Counted from the stretch's first letter, positions 16,047-26,541 are shown. The stretch: DNA of 64,000 nt from Arthrobacter citreus (GCF_038405225.1 NZ_CP151657.1:806001-870000); one strand, 5' to 3'. Translations and numbers: made by a program. Notes: generated from the sequence alone by a model not told the origin.

Positions 16047-17401
16047 TCTTCGATCGTAGTGCGGGACGGCCCGGCAGGTGAGTCCGGGGCGGGGGAGGGT
16101 TTCGCCTGTGCGCCGGGGGCGACCCGCTTGCCGTCCGCGGCCGCGGTCTCCGCCGCTCCTGCCGCAGGGCCGGGCACCTCGTCGTCGGGAACCGACGGGG
16201 CCGGGGTGCTCGCCTCGGGTTCCAGTGTTTCCCGGGCGCCGATCCAGGCGAAGCAGGCCATGATGACAATGGCTCCGGTGACGCCGAAGGCCCAGCTGAA
16301 GCCCAAGTAATCGGCCAGCAGTCCGGCCAGGATGGGTCCGATAATGGCGCCGCTGTCACTGGCCATCTGGAAGGTGGCCAGCACCTTTCCGCCGCTGCGG
16401 TCATTGCCCACCACGTCGCCGACGGCGGCCTGCTGCGCGGGGTTCAGCAGTCCCGTGCCCATGCCGGCAATGACGGAAACCACCAGGAACATTGGCACGT
16501 TGGTGCTGAAACCGATCGCTGCGGTGGCCACGGCATTCACGGCCAGGCCGGTCAGCACCAGCGGACGCCGGCCCCAGCTGTCGGCCAGCCGCCCGGAGAA
16601 GGTCAGGACGACGGCGGTGCCGACGGCGAAGGCAGTCAGTGAAATGCCGGCGATTTCCGGACCGGCGCTCAGGGCGGCTGCCGCGAACAGCGGCAGCAGG
16701 GAGTTGCGCACACCAAAGGATGACCATCCGTTGGCGAAGCTCGAGGCCAGCGCCGCCCGGTAGGCGGAGTCGCCCAGCGCCTCGCGGACCGTCAGCACCG
16801 GACGGGCCGCGGGCTTGGTTTCGCCCTCGGCCAGCCGTGCGTCCTTCAGATGGATGGCGACGACGGCGGCGGCAACCACCAGTGCCGCCGCATAGACCAG
16901 GAACGGAACCCGCAGGCCAAAGCCGGCCAGCAGGCCGCCGGCCAGCGGTCCGGCGATGTTGCCGAGCAGGAAGGAGGACGCATAGGCGCTGGAGACCCGG
17001 CCCCGCACCGAGGGCTTGGCCAGCCGGATGATCAGGGCCATGGCCGAAATGGTGAACATCGTGGAACCGATGCCGCCGAGGCCGCGGAAGATCAGCAGCT
17101 GCCAGTAACTGCCGGCAAAGGCACAGGCCGCGGTGGACGCGGCGACAATCAGCAGCCCGGCGATGTAGACCGGGCGCTCGCCGAACTTTTCCAGCAGGGC
17201 ACCGCCGGCCGGTGCGAAGACCAGCCGGGTGAAGGCGAAGGCGCTGACAATGACGGAGGAGGCGGCAACTCCGACGTTGAAGCTTTGGGCGAATTGCGGC
17301 AGCACCGGTGCCACGAGGCCGAAGCCCAGGGCGATCACGAAGGCGGCGGCAATGAGGACTTTGATTTCCCGCGGTATCGCGAGACGGGGAGCACGGACCA
17401 T
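16043..17401 (-). CDS. MFS transporter, drug/metabolite efflux type
   Basis: A 452-residue major facilitator protein with about 12 membrane segments. After IPREIKVLIAAAFVIALGFGLVAPVLPQFA (first helix), the loop 2-3 region has RLVFAPAGGALLEKFGERPVYIAG, and the equivalent in the second half is FSGRLADSWGRRPLVLTG, both typical MFS signatures. The C-terminal tail of about 50 residues is Pro/Ala-rich and cytoplasmic. The likely role is export of small molecules, as in the DHA1 family, but substrate is unknown. It is the first gene of a two-gene operon with the GATase-like gene and is divergent from ftsY across 120 bp. Confidence 0.85.
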   Translation of the reverse strand: MVRAPRLAIPREIKVLIAAAFVIALGFGLVAPVLPQFAQSFNVGVAASSVIVSAFAFTRLVFAPAGGALLEKFGERPVYIAGLLIVAASTAACAFAGSYWQLLIFRGLGGIGSTMFTISAMALIIRLAKPSVRGRVSSAYASSFLLGNIAGPLAGGLLAGFGLRVPFLVYAAALVVAAAVVAIHLKDARLAEGETKPAARPVLTVREALGDSAYRAALASSFANGWSSFGVRNSLLPLFAAAALSAGPEIAGISLTAFAVGTAVVLTFSGRLADSWGRRPLVLTGLAVNAVATAAIGFSTNVPMFLVVSVIAGMGTGLLNPAQQAAVGDVVGNDRSGGKVLATFQMASDSGAIIGPILAGLLADYLGFSWAFGVTGAIVIMACFAWIGARETLEPEASTPAPSVPDDEVPGPAAGAAETAAADGKRVAPGAQAKPSPAPDSPAGPSRTTIEE

Positions 17402-17521
17402 GATGCCTCGATTCTCTCAGACCAGCACCCATTCCGGGGATCCGCGCCGGCCCTGCCGCTGCCGCTTCCGCGGCAGGCCGTCGGGTGCCCGGAAACACAC
17501 CGGTGTGACATGCTGGAGAGC

Positions 17522-18739
17522 GTGAATGAGACTCTTTCGATTGTGATCTATGTGGTCCTCGCCCTTGCGGTGGTCGGATCCGTGGCAGCCCTGCTGGTGC
17601 GGACCCGCCGAACCCCCAAGGGCATGTATCCCACTACCCGTGACGCCAATGATCCGGTGACCGGTACGGGAGCGCATGCCGCGGGCACCGACGTCCTGGA
17701 CGCGCCGCCCGCAGGCACCGCGCCGCCGGCGGAAACCGGCGTCGTTGTGCCCGATGACCTGCGCGATCTGGAGGAAGCGGCACCCGCGCCCGAAGCGCCG
17801 TCCCTGGAAACCCCGGAACCGGTGCAGGGCCGGCTGGCCCGGCTGCGCGCCAGGCTCGCCAAGTCCAACAACGCACTGGGCAAGGCGCTTTTGGCGCTGC
17901 TCTCCAGTGACAAGATTGACGAGGACGTCTGGGACGAGATCGAGGAAACGCTGCTGCTGGCGGACCTTGGCACCGAACCGACCATGGAGCTGGTGGATGC
18001 CCTGCGCGAGCGGGTCAAGATCTCCGGCAGCCGTGACCCGCAGGAAGTGCACCAGATGCTCCGCGAGGAGCTCATCAAGCTGGTGGATCCGACCATGGAC
18101 CGGTCGCTCGCCGTCACCCGGCATGCGGACAAGCCCGCCGTCGTCATGGTGGTGGGCGTGAACGGCGTCGGCAAGACCACCACGGTTGGCAAGCTCGCCC
18201 GCGTCCTGGTGGCCGAGGACAAGGACGTCCTGCTGGGTGCCGCTGACACCTTCCGCGCCGCTGCCGCCGAGCAGCTGGCCACCTGGGGTCAGCGCGTGGG
18301 CGTTCCCACGGTAAAGTCCGACGTCGACGGCGCCGACCCGGCGTCCGTGGCCTTCGAAGCCGTCAAGGCCGGGATCGACGGCGAAGTTGACGTGGTCCTG
18401 ATCGACACCGCCGGGCGCCTGCAGAACAAGGTGGGCCTGATGGACGAGCTGGGCAAGGTTAAGCGCGTCATCGAAAAGCAGGCCGAGGTGGATGAAGTCC
18501 TCCTGGTCCTGGACGCCACCACCGGGCAGAACGGCCTGATGCAGGCCAAGGTCTTCTCCGAGGTCGTCAACATCACCGGCATCGTGCTGACCAAGCTGGA
18601 CGGAACCGCCAAGGGCGGCATCGTCGTCGCCATCCAGCGCACGCTGGGCGTGCCGGTCAAGCTGATCGGCCTGGGCGAAGGAGCCGATGACCTGGCGCCG
18701 TTCAGCGCCGAGGGCTTCGTGGACGCACTGCTGGGCTAG
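17522..18739 (+). CDS. ftsY: Signal recognition particle receptor FtsY
   Basis: FtsY docks ribosome-SRP complexes at the membrane. The 405-residue protein has an N-terminal membrane anchor (about residues 5-25, LSIVIYVVLALAVVGSVAALL), an acidic Pro/Ala linker to about 95, and the NG GTPase domain: G1 GVNGVGKTTTVGKLA near 210, DTFRAAAAEQL, G3 DTAGRLQNK, G4 TKLDGTAKGG, and GLGEGADDLAPF at the end. An ATG at 17510 is in frame four codons earlier; neither start has a well-spaced ribosome-binding site, and I prefer GTG 17522. An upstream open frame to 16850 is only antisense to the MFS gene. Confidence 0.95.
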   Translation: MNETLSIVIYVVLALAVVGSVAALLVRTRRTPKGMYPTTRDANDPVTGTGAHAAGTDVLDAPPAGTAPPAETGVVVPDDLRDLEEAAPAPEAPSLETPEPVQGRLARLRARLAKSNNALGKALLALLSSDKIDEDVWDEIEETLLLADLGTEPTMELVDALRERVKISGSRDPQEVHQMLREELIKLVDPTMDRSLAVTRHADKPAVVMVVGVNGVGKTTTVGKLARVLVAEDKDVLLGAADTFRAAAAEQLATWGQRVGVPTVKSDVDGADPASVAFEAVKAGIDGEVDVVLIDTAGRLQNKVGLMDELGKVKRVIEKQAEVDEVLLVLDATTGQNGLMQAKVFSEVVNITGIVLTKLDGTAKGGIVVAIQRTLGVPVKLIGLGEGADDLAPFSAEGFVDALLG

Positions 18740-18776
18740 CAGCACCGGACAGCCTCAGCAGCACCGCTGATACGCC

Positions 18777-18816
18777 AAAGGGCTCCGCACTTCCGAGGGG
18801 AAGTGCGGAGCCCTTT
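18777..18816. terminator. Bidirectional hairpin between ftsY and the GH79-like gene
   Basis: An 18-bp perfect stem, 18777-18794 with 18799-18816, with a GAGG loop and AAAGGG/CCCTTT ends. It serves both convergent genes. Confidence 0.88.
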
Positions 18817-18860
18817 GTCTGTCCTGCTATTCCGCCTCAGCGGAACCGTTGCAGTGCCGG

Positions 18861-20567
18861 TTAGAACGTGAAGTTCAGGACCGTCACTGTTCCCGCGGTC
18901 AGGGGGAAGGACTGCGTGCTGGATCCGTATTCGAAGCCCGGCACCGTGAGACGGGCCTCGGCCGGGGTGCCTTCGCCGGCGGCACCGTCAATCAGCGTTC
19001 CGTCCTGGGCGCCGTAGGACGGGCCGGTCATCTGGGACATCGTTCCGGTCAGCGCCTTGCCGGGCAGCTCAAGGCTGACCATGGTCTGGGCGGCGGTCTC
19101 GGGGTTGTTGTTGTTCACCACCACCACACTGATGCTGCCGTCCGCATGGCGCACCGCGTACGGGTAGGCCAAGCCGGTGCCGGCGGTGTCCAGCTTCAGG
19201 AACTCGCCGGGCTGCATTTCGCCCACCATGGACAGGCCGTAGTAGTTGGCCCGCTCATCCACGACGCCGTTGGGCTGCAGGTACTCGCCGCCGGTGCAGA
19301 TGGCTGACATGGGCGGACCGCCCTTGCAGGTCAGCAGCGAGCTGTGGAAGCTGACCCGGGTGATCCCGAGCTGCGCCGCGCTCAGCGCGTAGTCAGCGCT
19401 CCACAGGGCGGACGCGTGGGTCTTGGTGGTTTCGTTGGAGCCGGGGCAGGCGGAGACGCCGGTTTCCGGGATCCATGTTTCGATGCCCGCCGCGATGGCC
19501 GGTTCCAGTGCCGCGCTGCGGAAGTTGTTGGCGTGGTCGTGGATGTGCCGGGTGACCAGGGCGCCCATGACGGGTTCTCCCAGCGGATCCGCGCCTTCGC
19601 AGGAGGAGAGCGGGTAGTGGTGGAAGGACAGGATCTTGCGCTGCGGCAGTTCCACCTCGGCGAAGGGGCCCCACCATGACTGCTCATAGGTGCCAGGTCC
19701 AACGATCGGCACGTTGGGTGCGACGGCGTGCATCGCGGCCGCATAGGCCTGCAGCTCCGTGAGGTAGTCCTGGACGCCATAGCCTCCGGGACGCAGCCCG
19801 GTCTTGGCGAAGCCGTTGGGCTCGTTGCCCACGGTGATGCCGACCAGGCGCTCGCCGAAGGCTGCGGCGGCAAACTTGGTCATGTCCGCGGCCCGGGCCG
19901 GATCATAGTTGCCCAGATCCACGGTCAGGGCAATCTGCCCGTCCACCGCCTCCAGGAGCGTGTTGACCCGTTCCAGATCCGCCGGGGTGACGGCGCGCAC
20001 GGGGTGTGCCTTGTCGCCGGAGAGGTTTCCGGGGATGGCTTCACCGGCGGAGGTCCAGAAGAACCGGCGGTCCACGGCGTTTCCGCCGAAGCGCAGCAGA
20101 GGCCGGCCCAGCCCGGAGATTGACTGGACCATTTCCGGGTTGTCGCCGCTCAGTGAGGGATCGGCCAGGTCGGTTGCCTCCAGGGAGAGGCCGATCAAGC
20201 CTGCGGGCAGCGACGTGCCGGTGGTTTCCGGAATCACTGTGACGGCCAGCGGCTCAACGGGGGTCAGCGGCGAGCCCGCCGGAGGGCCGGCCTGCTCGTA
20301 GTAGTTGACGGCGGGAGCCGGCGGCAGCGTGGGCTCGGGCTTCGGCGTCATCGTAAAGGGGGTGCCGGTGGGTGATGGAGCGGCCGCGGGCGCAGCCTCG
20401 TTGTCCAGGATCATGGGGGCGGCGACGGCGCCGGCGGCCAGCACCACCACCAGAGCCGCACCGGAGATAATCCACGGTTTCTTCCGGCTCTTGCCTGGTC
20501 GGTGGTTGTAGCCGTCTTCGGCGTCCAGGGAATCTGGGCCGCCGGAGAAGGGAGACTGCTCGGGCAT
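18861..20567 (-). CDS. Membrane-anchored glycoside hydrolase, GH79-like (clan GH-A)
   Basis: A 568-residue protein with a short cytoplasmic N-terminus (MPEQSPFSGGPDSLDAEDG, then basic KSRKKP), one membrane helix at about 33-52 and a large extracellular domain after a Pro/Thr linker. The (beta/alpha)8 barrel carries the acid/base motif VGNEPNGF near residue 245 and the nucleophile motif WIPETGVSAC near 365, in the order of clan GH-A retaining enzymes; LRFGGNAVDRRFFW resembles GH79 beta-glucuronidases/heparanases. The C-terminal beta domain (about 450-568) ends VTVLNFTF. The likely substrate is a uronic-acid or related glycan, unproven. It is divergent from amtB. Confidence 0.75.
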   Translation of the reverse strand: MPEQSPFSGGPDSLDAEDGYNHRPGKSRKKPWIISGAALVVVLAAGAVAAPMILDNEAAPAAAPSPTGTPFTMTPKPEPTLPPAPAVNYYEQAGPPAGSPLTPVEPLAVTVIPETTGTSLPAGLIGLSLEATDLADPSLSGDNPEMVQSISGLGRPLLRFGGNAVDRRFFWTSAGEAIPGNLSGDKAHPVRAVTPADLERVNTLLEAVDGQIALTVDLGNYDPARAADMTKFAAAAFGERLVGITVGNEPNGFAKTGLRPGGYGVQDYLTELQAYAAAMHAVAPNVPIVGPGTYEQSWWGPFAEVELPQRKILSFHHYPLSSCEGADPLGEPVMGALVTRHIHDHANNFRSAALEPAIAAGIETWIPETGVSACPGSNETTKTHASALWSADYALSAAQLGITRVSFHSSLLTCKGGPPMSAICTGGEYLQPNGVVDERANYYGLSMVGEMQPGEFLKLDTAGTGLAYPYAVRHADGSISVVVVNNNNPETAAQTMVSLELPGKALTGTMSQMTGPSYGAQDGTLIDGAAGEGTPAEARLTVPGFEYGSSTQSFPLTAGTVTVLNFTF

Positions 20568-20821
20568 AAAGGATGTACCTCCGGTTGTGAGACTTAGGGA
20601 CCATCCTAGCGGCGGGCCCGGGTGACGAATGCCGCGGTGTTGGTCTGCGGGAGCCCCGGGGAGCGGAAGCGGAAATGCTGCGGAAACACCACCGACGCGG
20701 AGTTTTTACACCGGGGGCGGGTTTGTAATGTTCCGGCAATCCGCACGGGCGGTTCCCGAAATCTGGCCCGGGCAAAGTTCATGGTGCGGGAAGGGCCCGC
20801 AGCATGTGAAGGGACGTGAAG
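20568..20821. other. Divergent intergenic region, GH79-like gene and amtB
   Basis: 254 bp without a gene. It must hold both promoters. A weak candidate for amtB is TTTACA at 20705-20710 with TAATGT at 20726-20731 (15-bp spacing). I saw no clear GlnR or AmtR operator by eye. Confidence 0.4.
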
Positions 20822-22452
<1,631 letters not shown>

Positions 22453-22514
22453 CCCTCGAACCTCCAAACCCGCTCGGTGACAACCAAGCCGCGTGTTGGC
22501 ACACAGGAAGAGAT

Positions 22515-22563
22515 GAAGACCCCTTGAACCTGCGGTCCGTTTCCGCAAATTCAAGGGGTCTTC
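22515..22563. terminator. Long hairpin after glnK
   Basis: A 14-bp perfect outer stem (22515-22528 with 22550-22563) plus an inner TGCGG/CCGCA stem. There is no T tract, so it may be a terminator of the short-tail type, an mRNA 3' stabiliser, or both. Copy 2 of the 90-nt element starts 6 nt later. Confidence 0.7.
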
Positions 22564-22569
22564 GCTGTG

Positions 22570-22659
22570 TTCCTGCACGCGTTCCCACTCTTTGGGGCTG
22601 TTGAAGCCTCACGGGGTCACTTTGCCCCAAGAGGCTACAAAGGGTGGGAAGCCGTGCAG
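22570..22659. repeat. 90-nt dispersed structured element, copy 2
   Basis: Same three blocks as copy 1 at 4921: TTCCTGCACGCGTTCCCAC at offset 0, CGGGGTCACT at 42 and GTGGGAA at 74. The outer arms pair better here (GCACG and TTCCCAC with GTGGGAA and CGTGC). Between the blocks, TTGGGGC pairs with GCCCCAA and AGCCTC with GAGGCT in interleaved order, which would make an H-type pseudoknot. It lies between glnK and zwf, again convergent genes. Confidence 0.75.
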
Positions 22660-22717
22660 CCATTCCGGTGATGCACCTGTCCTCGGGGGCCGGGTCCCGT
22701 CAAACGTTCCCCGACCT

Positions 22718-24127
22718 TCACAGCTCGGAGCGGCTGCTCTCCCACTCGGGTGGACCTGCGGTTCCGGCCGGATACGTTTCCAGCGGCACATCGCCGTCGG
22801 ACCAGGCTTTCAGCACCGGGTCCACAATCCGCCAGCATTCCTCCGCGATGTCCGCGCGCACGGAGACAAGCGGATCACCGGAGAGAATCCCGTCCAGCAC
22901 TTCGCCATAGGGAGTCATAGCGGACTTGTGCATGGGAGCGGTGAGCCCGGCCCGCTCGAGCGTGAAGACGTTGTCGGGCCCGTTGACGTTAAGTTCCAGT
23001 TCCAGCCGGGCCGGTGCGAAGGATATCCGCAGCCGGGATGCGTCCCCGGCGGTTCCGGTGAATCCGTTGGGCAGGTGGCTCACCGGTTTGAAGGTGATGA
23101 CGGCCTCCTGCCGGTTTTCGCCCAGGGCCTTGCCCGAGCGCAGGATGAACGGCACGCCGGCCCAGCGGTCATTCTCAATCCGGATTTCCACTTCCGCCAG
23201 TGTCTCGGTCTCCCGGTCCGGATCCACTCCGGGGGAGTCGGCATAGGCTTGCACGCTTTCGCCATTGATCTCCCCGTCGGTCCACCGGGCCCGGCGGGTG
23301 CTGTTCCGGTAATCCGACGGCACCGAGGATGCGCGCAAAGTGGCGGCGATCAGATCCCGCACGTCGCGCTCGCCGAGGGTTGCCGGAGCACCCATGGCTA
23401 TCACCGCCATGGTGTGCAGCAGATGGCTCTGGATCATGTCACGCAGGGCGCCGGCGCCGTCGTAGTACTTCGCCCGGTCCTCGAGCCCGAGCTCCTCGTC
23501 AAAGAGAATCTCCACGCGCTCAATGTGCAGGTTGTTCCACACCGGCTCCAGGATGCGGTTGCTGAACCGCAGCCCGAGGACGTTCATGACGGTGGCCATG
23601 CCCAGGAAATGGTCCACCCGGTACACATGGCTCTCGGGCAGCAGATCCGCCAGCATGCGGTTCAGCTCCCGGGCCGAGGCCTCGTCACTGGCAAACGGCT
23701 TTTCGAGCACCAGCCGCGTATCCTCCGGCAGGTCTCCCGGCTTCAGCGCAGCCACGGTGGACTGTGTGACCTCCGGCGGCAGCGCGAAATAAACGGCCAG
23801 CGGCGTCTTTAAGCTGCGGATGTCATGGACCAGCCGCTCCGGATCCTTCAGATCCACCTGCAGGTAGCTGCCGTTCCGCACCGTCGCATCCAGCGCCTGC
23901 CGGCCGTCGTCGTCGGCATCTGTGCGCGCAGCGGAAAAGGACTCCTCCAGCCGTTCCCGCCAGGCGCCGTCATCCCAGTCCCGGGAGCCGGACCCGACAA
24001 CCAGCAGGTCATCGGGCGCCCGGCCGCTGCCGATCAGCTGGCCAAGCCCGGGCAGGAGCAGACGCTGGGCGAGGTCGCCGGTGCCGCCGAGAATAAGGAG
24101 AGTGCGCAGAGGGGAAGATTCAGTCAT
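22718..24127 (-). CDS. zwf: Glucose-6-phosphate dehydrogenase family protein, atypical active-site motif
   Basis: A 469-residue G6PDH-fold protein. The dinucleotide-binding N-terminus is LILGGTGDLAQRLLLPGLGQL, the family's GxxGDLA pattern, and LVLEKPFASDEASARELN near 150 is the conserved K-P-F-G segment. The catalytic signature, normally R-I-D-H-Y-L-G-K-E, reads RVDHFLGMATVMN, so the Asp-His pair is kept but the substrate-binding Lys is Met and the following Glu is Ala. The C-terminal half has the normal domain (ILEPVWNNLHIERVEILFDE, MIQSHLLHTMAVIAMG). It could be an active variant, use another hexose phosphate or cofactor, or be a paralogue of a main Zwf elsewhere. ATG 24127 is chosen because MTESSPLRTLLILGG is the natural N-terminus. 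Confidence 0.8.
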   Translation of the reverse strand: MTESSPLRTLLILGGTGDLAQRLLLPGLGQLIGSGRAPDDLLVVGSGSRDWDDGAWRERLEESFSAARTDADDDGRQALDATVRNGSYLQVDLKDPERLVHDIRSLKTPLAVYFALPPEVTQSTVAALKPGDLPEDTRLVLEKPFASDEASARELNRMLADLLPESHVYRVDHFLGMATVMNVLGLRFSNRILEPVWNNLHIERVEILFDEELGLEDRAKYYDGAGALRDMIQSHLLHTMAVIAMGAPATLGERDVRDLIAATLRASSVPSDYRNSTRRARWTDGEINGESVQAYADSPGVDPDRETETLAEVEIRIENDRWAGVPFILRSGKALGENRQEAVITFKPVSHLPNGFTGTAGDASRLRISFAPARLELELNVNGPDNVFTLERAGLTAPMHKSAMTPYGEVLDGILSGDPLVSVRADIAEECWRIVDPVLKAWSDGDVPLETYPAGTAGPPEWESSRSEL

Positions 24128-24256
24128 GGCTACAGCCTGCCACCGGCCGCGCTGCACTGGTAAGAGTTTTGCGGCAATTACTCAACCTGCCTTGGTACCC
24201 TTAACAGCTGGGCCTGCCAAACATGGCGAAGAACTGACGAAAGAAGTGCGCGGCAC

Positions 24257-25840
24257 GTGTTCAATTCACTGTCTGACCGGTTGACTACAACCTTCAAGAA
24301 CCTTCGCGGCAAGGGCAAACTCACCGAAGCCGACGTCGACGCCACAGTCCGCGAGATCCGCCGCGCCCTGCTCGACGCCGACGTCGCGGTGCCCGTGGTC
24401 CGCGCCTTCACCGCTTCCGTTAAGGAACGCGCGCTCGGCCTCGAGGTCTCGCAGGCCCTGAACCCGGGCCAGCAGGTTGTCAAGATCGTGAACGAGGAGC
24501 TTGTTGGCATCCTCGGCGGCGAGACCCGGCGGCTGCGCCTGGCGAAGAATCCGCCCACGGTGATTATGCTCGCGGGCCTGCAGGGTGCCGGTAAGACCAC
24601 CCTCGCCGGCAAGCTGTCCAAGCACCTCAAGAGCCAGGGCCACAGCCCGCTGCTGGTGGCCGCTGACCTTCAGCGACCGAATGCCGTCAAGCAGCTGCAG
24701 GTCAACGGCGAACGCGCCGGCGTGCCGGTTTACGCACCGCACCCCGGCGTCAGCTCCGAGTTTGAGTCCGCCTCCGGAGATCCGGTTGCCGTTGCCCGCC
24801 AGGGCATCGAGGAAGCGCGCACCAAGCTGCACGACGTCGTCATCGTGGACACCGCCGGACGCCTGGGCGTGGACGCCGAACTGATGCAGCAGGCCGCGGA
24901 CATCCGCGCCGCCATCAACCCCGACGAAGTCCTCTTTGTCATTGACGCCATGATCGGCCAGGACGCCGTCAACACGGCGCAGGCCTTCAACGAGGGCGTC
25001 AACTTCACCGGCGTGGTGCTGACCAAGCTCGACGGCGACGCGCGCGGCGGTGCCGCCCTGTCCGTGGCATCGGTGACGGGCAAGCCCATCATGTTCGCCT
25101 CCACCGGCGAGGCCCTGACGGACTTCGAGGTCTTCCACCCGGACCGCATGGCCAGCCGCATCCTGGACCTCGGCGACGTCCTGACGCTTATTGAGCAGGC
25201 CGAGCAGAACTGGGACAAGGACGAAGCATCCCGGATGGCGAAGAAGTTCGCCGACCAGGAAGACTTCACCCTGGACGACTTCCTGATGCAGATGCAGCAG
25301 CTGCGCAAGATGGGCTCCATGAAGAAGATGCTCATGATGATGCCCGGCGCCGCCGGCATGCGTGAGCAGCTGGAGAACTTCGACGAGCGCGAAATTGACC
25401 GCGTCGAGGCCATTGTCCGGTCCATGACCCCGCACGAGCGGGTGGCACCGAAGATCATCAACGGTTCCCGCCGCGCCCGCATAGCCCGCGGTTCCGGCGT
25501 GCATGTCTCCGAGGTCAACGGACTGCTGGAACGTTTTGTGCAGGCACAGAAGATGATGAAGAAGATGGCCGCAGGCGGCGGCATGCCCGGAATGCCGGGC
25601 ATGGCCGGGCCTGGCGGTTTCGGCGGCTCGCGCAAGAAGCAGCAGGCAGCCAAGGGCAAGAAGAAGGCCCGTTCCGGCAACCCGGCCAAGGCCGCGCAGG
25701 AGCTGGCCGAGGCGGAGGCGCGGCGCGCCGGCGCCCGCAAGGCCCTGCCCACCGGCAGCGCCTTCGGAACGCAGGACACGGACTTCGACCCGTCGTCGCT
25801 GAACCTTCCCAAGGGCTTCGAGAAGTTCCTGGGCAAGTAA
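24257..25840 (+). CDS. ffh: Signal recognition particle protein Ffh
   Basis: Ffh binds signal sequences of nascent membrane proteins and 4.5S RNA and docks on FtsY. The 527-residue protein shows the N domain (MFNSLSDRLTTTFKNLRGKGKLTEADVD), G1 LAGLQGAGKTTLAGKLSKHL near 107, DLQRPNAVKQL, G3 DTAGRLGVD, G4 TKLDGDARGGAAL, and the Met-rich M domain (MKKMLMMMPGAAGMREQLENFDEREIDRVEAIVRSMTPHER) with the SRP RNA-binding GSRRARIARGSGVHVSEVN. A Gly/Met tail (GGGMPGMPGMAGPGGFGGS) and a Lys/Ala-rich C-terminus extend it past the usual 450 residues. The GTG at 24257 opens the standard N-terminus. Confidence 0.96.
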   Translation: MFNSLSDRLTTTFKNLRGKGKLTEADVDATVREIRRALLDADVAVPVVRAFTASVKERALGLEVSQALNPGQQVVKIVNEELVGILGGETRRLRLAKNPPTVIMLAGLQGAGKTTLAGKLSKHLKSQGHSPLLVAADLQRPNAVKQLQVNGERAGVPVYAPHPGVSSEFESASGDPVAVARQGIEEARTKLHDVVIVDTAGRLGVDAELMQQAADIRAAINPDEVLFVIDAMIGQDAVNTAQAFNEGVNFTGVVLTKLDGDARGGAALSVASVTGKPIMFASTGEALTDFEVFHPDRMASRILDLGDVLTLIEQAEQNWDKDEASRMAKKFADQEDFTLDDFLMQMQQLRKMGSMKKMLMMMPGAAGMREQLENFDEREIDRVEAIVRSMTPHERVAPKIINGSRRARIARGSGVHVSEVNGLLERFVQAQKMMKKMAAGGGMPGMPGMAGPGGFGGSRKKQQAAKGKKKARSGNPAKAAQELAEAEARRAGARKALPTGSAFGTQDTDFDPSSLNLPKGFEKFLGK

Positions 25841-25938
25841 CGGACTACGCTGGGCACCGCCGGACCACTCGTCCGGCGGTGTCTGTTTAACCGCCGGTTT
25901 GGTTCACCGGCCCGGGCAACTCAGGGGAAGAGGCTTCC

Positions 25939-26532
25939 GTGTCAGCACAGGGACTGAGCGGGTTCTACGGATCCGTGTTCAAGCGCAGCACCACGGCCGC
26001 AGCCCTCATCCGCAACGCTGAGGCAAGTGTGCTGCTGCTGCGTTCCGGCTCAGGCTCCGGCGGGTGGGATCTTCCCGGCGGCGTGGTCCTGGGCGGAGAG
26101 GATCCGCGCTCGGCGGCCCGGCGCATCGTGGCCGGGACGCTGGGACTGGAGCTCGGCGTCGGCCGCGTCCTGGTGCTGGACTACGTCCAAGCCGGCGGCC
26201 AGATCGGGTCAGGCCCCGGTGCGGCGCGGCCCGGCAGCCAGGGCGACTCCATCGCTTTTGTGTTCGACGGCGGTGTGCTGGCCACATCGGTGGCCCAGTT
26301 CACCGCTGGGGGCGGGGAGCGGGAAGCGCGTTTTGTGCCGGTGCCGGACTGTGCCGGACTGCTTGGTGCGGCTTCCGCCCGCAGGGTGGCCGGCGCGTTG
26401 GAAGCATTGGATCTTGGCACCGTGGCCGAACTGGTGGACGGCAAATTCACCGCCGGGGAACCGGCTGCCCCGCCGCCCACCCGCAAAATGATGCCGCCGG
26501 TGGCCGGTTTTTCCGGAATTCTTGGACGTTAG
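25939..26532 (+). CDS. Nudix-fold protein with degenerate catalytic box
   Basis: A 197-residue protein. Residues about 20-100 follow the Nudix fold: STTAAALIRNAEASVLLLRSGSGSGGWDLPGGVVLGGEDPRSAARRIVAGTLGLELG. The canonical box G-x5-E-x7-R-E-U-x-E-E-x-G-U becomes G-x5-E-x7-R-I-V-A-G-T-L-G-L, so the first Glu, the Arg and the Gly remain but all three metal-binding glutamates of REUxEE are gone. It is therefore probably not a pyrophosphohydrolase and may be a binding or regulatory protein. The C-terminus is Pro-rich (EPAAPPPTRKMMPPVAG). GTG 25939 follows AGGGGAAGAGG. It lies 9 nt before the alpha/beta hydrolase gene. Confidence 0.7.
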   Translation: MSAQGLSGFYGSVFKRSTTAAALIRNAEASVLLLRSGSGSGGWDLPGGVVLGGEDPRSAARRIVAGTLGLELGVGRVLVLDYVQAGGQIGSGPGAARPGSQGDSIAFVFDGGVLATSVAQFTAGGGEREARFVPVPDCAGLLGAASARRVAGALEALDLGTVAELVDGKFTAGEPAAPPPTRKMMPPVAGFSGILGR

Positions 26533-26541
26533 GAGTCCCGC

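Noticed and set aside
16850-17521. N-terminal extension of FtsY
   Set aside because: It lies opposite the MFS gene and has no FtsY character; the anchor helix starts at 17522.
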